Source: Rufibacter sediminis (GTDB lineage: Bacteria; Bacteroidota; Bacteroidia; Cytophagales; Hymenobacteraceae). Taken from it: a stretch of DNA of 64,000 bases. Positions within the stretch are counted from its first letter, which is position 1, and the number at the start of each line of letters is the position of its first letter. The stretch spans positions 124,001-188,000 of the forward strand of contig NZ_JACOAF010000001.1 of assembly GCF_014269285.1 (NCBI RefSeq), in the 5' to 3' direction. The notes under the pieces are model-generated. The model did not search any database, was not told the DNA's origin, and saw nothing but the letters and a program-made list of their open reading frames with translations. The position numbers and the translations under genes are program-made. Positions 59,364 to 64,000 of this stretch are shown here, in pieces.

Positions 59364-59939
59364 TTATTTGACCAGTGCTTCTTTGGCGACCATCTCGTCC
59401 AGTTCCTGGAACCACTCCTCTCCGTATTTCCGGATCAGGGGTTCGCGCAGGAATTTGTAAACGGGTACGCCCAACTCCTGCCCGAAGGAACAGGCCGGGT
59501 TGCAGATTTCCCAACGGTCATAGTTCAGGGCCTCAAAGCCGTCGTATTTCGTGATCCGGATGGGGTACAGGTGGCAGGAGATTGGTTTCTTCCAGGAGAT
59601 TTTACCGTCCAGATAGGCTTGCTCAATGGCACACTTCAGGGTGAAGTTATCGTCGTAGATGGCGTAGGCGCACTCGCGGTCCCCGATGGTGGGCGTGCTG
59701 TAATCACCTTCAAAATCCTCTACGTACAACCCCTGCTCCTCCACGGCCTTAATGCCTTCCTGCGACATATAGGGCTTCACGTGGGCGTACGCATCGGCTA
59801 ACTGGGGCAATTCATTTAGATCCAACGGAGCGCCCAGGTCACCTTCCACGCAGCAGGCACCTTTGCATTTCTCCAGATTGCAGACAAAGAACTTGTCTTT
59901 GAGATCATCTGAGAGAACGGTATTTTGTAGTACAATCAT
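59364..59939 (-). CDS. DUF3109 family protein (cysteine-rich)
   Basis: 191 residues from the ATG at 59939 ([22 protein letters not shown]). Cysteine motifs [15 protein letters not shown] near the start, [24 protein letters not shown] and [12 protein letters not shown] give a pattern shared with YkgJ-like metal-binding proteins, probably Zn or Fe-S. The family is conserved in Bacteroidetes and of unknown function. It is monocistronic. Confidence 0.85.
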   Translation of the reverse strand: MIVLQNTVLSDDLKDKFFVCNLEKCKGACCVEGDLGAPLDLNELPQLADAYAHVKPYMSQEGIKAVEEQGLYVEDFEGDYSTPTIGDRECAYAIYDDNFTLKCAIEQAYLDGKISWKKPISCHLYPIRITKYDGFEALNYDRWEICNPACSFGQELGVPVYKFLREPLIRKYGEEWFQELDEMVAKEALVK

Positions 59940-60032
59940 GAGCTTTTTCTTACAGCAGAAAGACAAAAGTACCGCTATTTAAGTTCGACCGCAAAAAGAG
60001 GAAAAAGAATATCCCTCAGTTGGCTATTCGCC

Positions 60033-60068
60033 GCTTTAAGGCTTCTTTTCTGAAAATAGGCCTAAAAC
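60033..60068. repeat. 36-nt palindromic repeat, copy
   Basis: GCTTTAAGGCTTCTTTTC / TGAAAATAGGCCTAAAAC, flanked by CC / GG, upstream of the DUF3109 gene. Confidence 0.8.
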
Positions 60069-60243
60069 GGCGGTGCTGCTTTTCTCTTTCTTTTATCCCG
60101 GCAAGACTATGGTAATACTTTTTGATTCTGTCTGAGTACTATTAACATGATACTATTTTATCTTTTTGTCAAAACACTGTACTATATGAATAAAATATAA
60201 TATATTGGAAAGCAGATAGCCTTTACCCCCAAATTCTTCTTCC

Positions 60244-60996
60244 ATGCTACATCAGTTGGAAAGAAAGCTTCTTTTACTGGCAGCTTTTCTTTTTCCTCTT
60301 TCCCTCCCTGCTTTATCTCAGACGGTTAGTACCGCAGCAACCAGTAACCAGACCACACAAAGCTACCCCGTACGCCTCTACCGAGAAGCCACCAAAACCG
60401 AATCGCACTTATATAATGGTCCGGAGTATGTAGACTACCGAAGAGCCAGCCGCGATGGGCACCAATATTTCTTACAGGACAAGAGCGCGCCGGGAAACGT
60501 GCGGTATGATGGCTCTTTGTATGAAGATGTTCCCCTGCTGTATGACATCGTGACCCATGAAGTGATCGTGGTATCGAACGGTTATCTCCTGCAGAAACTG
60601 ATCACGGAGAAAGTGACGGCATTTGAATGGCAGGGGCACCGGTTTATCAGGCATGTGGCGCCGGATTCTACGGTGAGAGGAGCGCTGCCCACCGGCTTTT
60701 ACGATGTGGTGTATGAAGGAGGCACGCAATTACTGATCAATAGAAGCAAGCTGAAAGAAGATAAAATAACCGACCAAAAAGTAATAGAGGTTTATACATC
60801 AAACGACAGGTTCTTTATCAAAAAAGACTCGGCTTATTACCCGGTGCAGCGAGCGGCATCGGTGTACAACATTTTCAGCGACAAGAAGAAGGAACTGAAA
60901 AAGTTTGCCCGCACCCAGAAGTTCTCCTTTAAACATCGGCGTGAGGAGGCCATTATGGCGCTGGTACGGCAATATGACCTTTTGAAAAACAGTTGA
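60244..60996 (+). CDS. Secreted protein of unknown function, upstream of a TonB receptor
   Basis: 250 residues with a Sec signal (MLHQLERKLLLLAAFLFPLSLPALSQ). The mature protein has aromatic/charged strands (YPVRLYREATKTESHLYNGPEYVDYRRASRDGHQYFLQD, DVPLLYDIVTHEVIVVSNGYLLQKLITEKVTAFEWQGHRFIRH) and a basic tail (DKKKELKKFARTQKFSFKHRREEAIM). I do not recognise the family. It lies 53 bp before the TonB-dependent receptor gene on the same strand, so the two are probably co-expressed. Confidence 0.75.
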   Translation: MLHQLERKLLLLAAFLFPLSLPALSQTVSTAATSNQTTQSYPVRLYREATKTESHLYNGPEYVDYRRASRDGHQYFLQDKSAPGNVRYDGSLYEDVPLLYDIVTHEVIVVSNGYLLQKLITEKVTAFEWQGHRFIRHVAPDSTVRGALPTGFYDVVYEGGTQLLINRSKLKEDKITDQKVIEVYTSNDRFFIKKDSAYYPVQRAASVYNIFSDKKKELKKFARTQKFSFKHRREEAIMALVRQYDLLKNS

Positions 60997-61049
60997 TTGA
61001 CCACTCTCCCCTACTACATCCAGCTTTACCGCCCTTTGAACAACATCAG

Positions 61050-63842
61050 ATGACCCCACTTTACCGGATTACGTTTCTTTTGGCCGCCTTTCTCTTGTTA
61101 GGCTTACGTCAGGGAAACGCCCAAACTTCTTCCCCGCCCCTGCTGACCTTAAGCCTGAAGGAAGCTTCCTTTCATGACCTGATCCGGGAAGTAGAGAATC
61201 AGACCAGGTACCGGTTCTATTATCATGCCGCAGATCTGGACAGTGTCACCGTTACCGTTCAAGCTACCCAGAAGCCATTGAAGGAAATTTTGGAGCAGGC
61301 CGTGGCGGGAACGGACCTTCGGTTCAGCATCACCGAACAAAACGATGTGCTGCTTACCAAGGGCAAAAAGTTTGTGGCCACGCTTCCGGACAACTTCTTC
61401 CAACGGAATGAAAACCTGACCAAAAGCAAACCGCTGGCGAACGAGGGAGCGGCCCGGCAGCCATTCATCCCGGGGGAACAAGACAAGAAGAAAGCGGTCT
61501 CAGAGGCTAAATTGTACGTCATTGGGGTGAAACGTGACGGCGCGACCGGCAACGCGAACCTGGCGGGGCACCTGCGGGATGCCAAGTCCGGTGAGCCGAT
61601 CATCGGGGCCTCGGTGTACATCCAATCGCCGCTCCTGGCCACCACCTCAGACCAATACGGCTACTACTCCTTAACCTTACCCGTAGGCCAGCACGAGCTG
61701 CTTATCAGAGGCATCGGGATCAAGAACTCCAAGCGCCGCATTGGCTTGTATTCTGACGGAAAACTGGACATTGAGGTGGAGGAAGACGTGAGATCACTGA
61801 AGGAAGTGCTGGTGGAGGCCGAGAAAGACCGCAACGTGGCCGGTATGCAGATGGGCATGGAACGCCTGGACATGCGCGCCATCAAACAGGTGCCTACCGC
61901 CTTTGGCGAGACGGACATTCTACGCGTGGTGCTTACTTTACCGGGCGTGAAATCAGTAGGCGAAGGCAGCACCGGCATGAACGTGCGCGGCGGCTCCACT
62001 GACCAGAACCTGATTCTCTTCAACGATGCCACCATCTACAACCCCTCGCACCTGTTCGGTTTCTTTTCCGCCTTTAACCCGGATATCGTCAAGTCAGTGG
62101 AGCTGCACAAAAGCAACATCCCAGCTCGGTACGGCGGCAGGCTGTCCTCGGTGCTGGAAGTCACCACCCGGGATGGCAACAAGAAGAAGTTCAGCGGCTC
62201 CGGCGGACTAGGACTCCTCACCAGTCGGTTGATGCTGGAGGGACCTATCACCAAAGACAAGACCTCTTTTATGGTGGCGGGCCGCAGCACGTACTCAGAC
62301 TGGCTTCTCAAGAAACTGCCGCAGGAAACGTTCGCCAAAAGCTCAGCCTCGTTTTATGACCTGAATGCGCAAATCAGCCACGAAATAAACAGCAACAATA
62401 CGCTTTACGTCTCAGGTTACCTCAGCAAAGACAAGTTCCGGCTGGGCAGCGACACCCTATACAGCTTCGCCAACCATAATGCCAGCGTCAAGTGGAAACA
62501 CATTTTCCATAACCAACTCTACAGCGTGGTGACTGGGGCCTACAGCAACTACGGTTACGGGGTGAATTCTGAAAAGAACGCTGTAAACGCCTCAGACATG
62601 TCGTTCAGTATGAACCAGGCAAATCTGCAAGCTGATTTCAATTACTTCCTGAATTCCAAACACACCCTTGACTTTGGGGCCAGTTCCATCCTCTACAATG
62701 TCTCGCCGGGAAGCCTGAAGCCGGTAGGGTCTGAGTCGCTGATCATGCCCGATGTGCTGCAGCGGGAAAAGGCGCTGGAGAGTGCGGTCTATGCCTCTGA
62801 CCAGATCGATATTTCTCCCCACTTTTCTGTTTACCTGGGGCTGCGGTATTCGCTGTTCAATGCGCTGGGGCCGCGGGAGGCCTATACGTATGCGCCCAAC
62901 GAACCAAAAACGGAAAGCACCATCGTTGACACCGTTTCCTACGGCTCCGGCAAATCCTTTGCGACGTACCACGGACCCGAGTACCGCATTTCGGCTAGAT
63001 TTGGTCTGACGGATCATTCCTCGGTGAAGATGAGCTTCAACCGGATGCGCCAGTACATCCACATGCTCTCCAACACAGCCACCATGTCCCCCACAGATAC
63101 CTGGAAACTGAGCGATGCGAACATCCGGCCGCAGGTAGGCGATCAGGTGGCGCTGGGTTACTACCAGAATTTCCGGGCCAACACCGTTGAGTTATCCGTG
63201 GAAGGTTACTACAAAAAGATGAAGGACTTCCTGGATTACCGCAACGGCGCCACCATTGTGCTGAATCACCACATTGAAACCGATGTGGCCAATGCCGAGG
63301 GTAAAGCCTACGGGGTGGAAGTCATGCTGAAGAAACTGACCGGCAAACTCAACGGCTGGGTGAGCTACACCTACTCGCGTACGCTGGTGCGCCTGAACAA
63401 CCCGCAGGTGTCTGAGCTCATCAACCAGGGAGAATGGTACCCCAGCAATTTTGATAAGCCGCATGACGTGACACTCATCAGCAACTACCGGTTCAGCCAG
63501 CGGTTCAGCACGTCGCTGAACTTCACTTACAGCACCGGCCGGCCCATCACCCTGCCCATCGCCAAGTACCAGGACGGCAACGTGCAGCGCATTTTCTACT
63601 CAGACCGAAACCAGTACCGGGTACCGGATTACTATCGCGTGGACTTCGCCATGAACATTGAGGGGAACCACAAAATCAAGAAGCTGGCCCACAGCTCCTG
63701 GACACTGGCGGTCTACAACCTGACCGGCCGCAAAAATCCGTACTCGGTGTACTTCCGGTCCGAGGCCGGGAAGATCAAAGGCTACAAACTCTCCATCTTC
63801 GGGCAGCCCATCCCTACCATCACCTATAACTTCCGATTTTAA
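61050..63842 (+). CDS. TonB-dependent receptor with STN domain
   Basis: 930 residues, outer membrane. Signal (MTPLYRITFLLAAFLLLGLRQGNAQ); STN domain about 27-100 (LKEASFHDLIREVENQTRYRFYYHAADLDSVTV); CarboxypepD_reg-like domain about 175-255 (LAGHLRDAKSGEPIIGASVYIQSPLLATTSDQYGYYSLTLPVG); plug with TALPGVKSVGEGSTGMNVRGGSTDQNLILFNDATIYNP-type motif about 305-340; then the beta-barrel, ending YNLTGRKNPYSVYF...TITYNFRF. An STN domain usually signals through an anti-sigma factor, but none is adjacent here. A DUF4249 lipoprotein gene starts with a 1-nt overlap, a common Bacteroidetes pair; the ligand is unknown. Confidence 0.93.
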   Translation: MTPLYRITFLLAAFLLLGLRQGNAQTSSPPLLTLSLKEASFHDLIREVENQTRYRFYYHAADLDSVTVTVQATQKPLKEILEQAVAGTDLRFSITEQNDVLLTKGKKFVATLPDNFFQRNENLTKSKPLANEGAARQPFIPGEQDKKKAVSEAKLYVIGVKRDGATGNANLAGHLRDAKSGEPIIGASVYIQSPLLATTSDQYGYYSLTLPVGQHELLIRGIGIKNSKRRIGLYSDGKLDIEVEEDVRSLKEVLVEAEKDRNVAGMQMGMERLDMRAIKQVPTAFGETDILRVVLTLPGVKSVGEGSTGMNVRGGSTDQNLILFNDATIYNPSHLFGFFSAFNPDIVKSVELHKSNIPARYGGRLSSVLEVTTRDGNKKKFSGSGGLGLLTSRLMLEGPITKDKTSFMVAGRSTYSDWLLKKLPQETFAKSSASFYDLNAQISHEINSNNTLYVSGYLSKDKFRLGSDTLYSFANHNASVKWKHIFHNQLYSVVTGAYSNYGYGVNSEKNAVNASDMSFSMNQANLQADFNYFLNSKHTLDFGASSILYNVSPGSLKPVGSESLIMPDVLQREKALESAVYASDQIDISPHFSVYLGLRYSLFNALGPREAYTYAPNEPKTESTIVDTVSYGSGKSFATYHGPEYRISARFGLTDHSSVKMSFNRMRQYIHMLSNTATMSPTDTWKLSDANIRPQVGDQVALGYYQNFRANTVELSVEGYYKKMKDFLDYRNGATIVLNHHIETDVANAEGKAYGVEVMLKKLTGKLNGWVSYTYSRTLVRLNNPQVSELINQGEWYPSNFDKPHDVTLISNYRFSQRFSTSLNFTYSTGRPITLPIAKYQDGNVQRIFYSDRNQYRVPDYYRVDFAMNIEGNHKIKKLAHSSWTLAVYNLTGRKNPYSVYFRSEAGKIKGYKLSIFGQPIPTITYNFRF

Positions 63843-64000
63843 TGCGTTTTCCTAAAAATAGCCTCAAAACAGCTCTTTCTTGGCTTTGTCTTCTTTTTCT
63901 GGCCAGTTGCGAGGAACCGTATGCCCCCGAGGTGGTAGAAGGCCCCAACAGCTTTTTAGTAGTGAGCGGCTTCATCAACAGCAACGGGCCTACCACCATT
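63842..64000 (+). CDS. DUF4249 lipoprotein (partial, runs off the window)
   Basis: 53 codons visible. A lipoprotein signal with lipobox LASC (Cys23) follows MRFPKNSLKTALSWLCLLFL, then EEPYAPEVVEGPNSFLVVSGFINSNGPTTI, the typical DUF4249 start. These lipoproteins are usually encoded next to TonB-dependent receptors, as here (TAATG overlap). The first ten codons overlap a half copy of the 36-nt palindrome family (63845-63870). The rest lies outside the window. Confidence 0.85.
   Translation, partial: MRFPKNSLKTALSWLCLLFLASCEEPYAPEVVEGPNSFLVVSGFINSNGPTTI
63845..63870. repeat. Palindromic repeat, half copy forming the start of the DUF4249 gene
   Basis: CGTTTTCCTAAAAATAGCCTCAAAAC: the right arm of the family encodes FPKNSLKT in the signal peptide. 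Confidence 0.6.

Noticed and set aside
1-64000. CRISPR arrays, tRNA and rRNA genes, prophage or plasmid functions
   Set aside because: No regularly spaced repeats, T-arm consensus, rRNA signature, integrase or phage structural genes were seen; ffs is the only RNA gene found.

Overview
The window is one contiguous piece of chromosome from a member of the Bacteroidota, most likely of the Hymenobacteraceae (Rufibacter/Pontibacter/Hymenobacter type). The signs are Bacteroidetes-type promoters (TTG-N19-TAnnTTTG), few Shine-Dalgarno sequences, gliding and type IX secretion genes (gldC, a DUF5103/Plug protein), a TonB-dependent receptor followed by a DUF4249 lipoprotein, a NagB-LmbE fusion, a full-length menaquinone cluster and moderate-to-high GC. 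The genus is inference. I see no prophage, CRISPR array, rRNA or tRNA. Most of the window is ordinary core genome.

Layout. 1-3.3 kb: end of a small gene, a glycosyltransferase overlapping ftsE, a small conserved gene with a transaldolase, and the SRP RNA gene (ffs, minus strand) with a textbook promoter and T-run terminator. 3.4-5.7 kb: a truncated IS1-like insA gene, an outer-membrane beta-barrel gene behind paired operator-like repeats, and a solo copy of the same IS end. 5.8-18.5 kb: a lipoprotein, guaA, an LpoA-like lipid-free periplasmic protein, hemL, an AzgA-type purine permease, a divergent SDR, a thioesterase, an esterase, a GH5 endoglucanase, dcd and a small secreted protein. 18.5-21.5 kb: gldC, a long intergenic region with a 36-bp-arm palindrome, dnaN, and a lipoprotein resembling a subtilase propeptide. 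21.7-28.5 kb (minus): menI-menF-menD, two DoxX membrane proteins, menB, menE. 28.5-38.8 kb: a phosphatase, pdhC (E2 with two lipoyl domains), nagB-lmbE fusion, hslV, a deoxyhypusine-synthase-like gene, a DUF4136 lipoprotein, a PLP decarboxylase and a 2H phosphoesterase. 39-42.5 kb: a divergent SGNH hydrolase and a carbamoyltransferase-DUF5989-SxtJ operon. 42.7-52.4 kb: an ABC-F protein, the Plug protein, a serA-like dehydrogenase, mgtE, ksgA, pepA, pdxA. 52.7-58.2 kb: the fatty-acid/translation run yceD-rpmF-plsX-fabH-efp-accB-accC. 58.3-64 kb: a DUF6340-like lipoprotein, a DUF3109 protein, an unknown secreted protein, a TonB-dependent receptor and the start of a DUF4249 lipoprotein.

The most unusual feature is a dispersed imperfect palindrome of almost constant length (36 nt) with about 30 full or partial copies. 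It lies mainly in intergenic gaps, but also covers stop codons (serA, accC), forms the first codons of the DUF4249 signal peptide, and appears inside coding sequences always in the same reading frame, where it would encode a peptide of the type F-x-x-D/G-F-x-K-x-x-L-K-T. Other points worth a second look: a promoter -7 box that is exactly the loop of a terminator hairpin between fabH and efp, an apparently leaderless guaA, a 16-bp perfect palindrome filling the spacer of the nagB promoter, an SDR lacking its catalytic tyrosine, and two DoxX genes inside the menaquinone cluster.

Start codons were re-chosen against family N-termini where the longest open frame began at an unlikely TTG or GTG. 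All family names come from recognised motifs and family knowledge; no searches were run.
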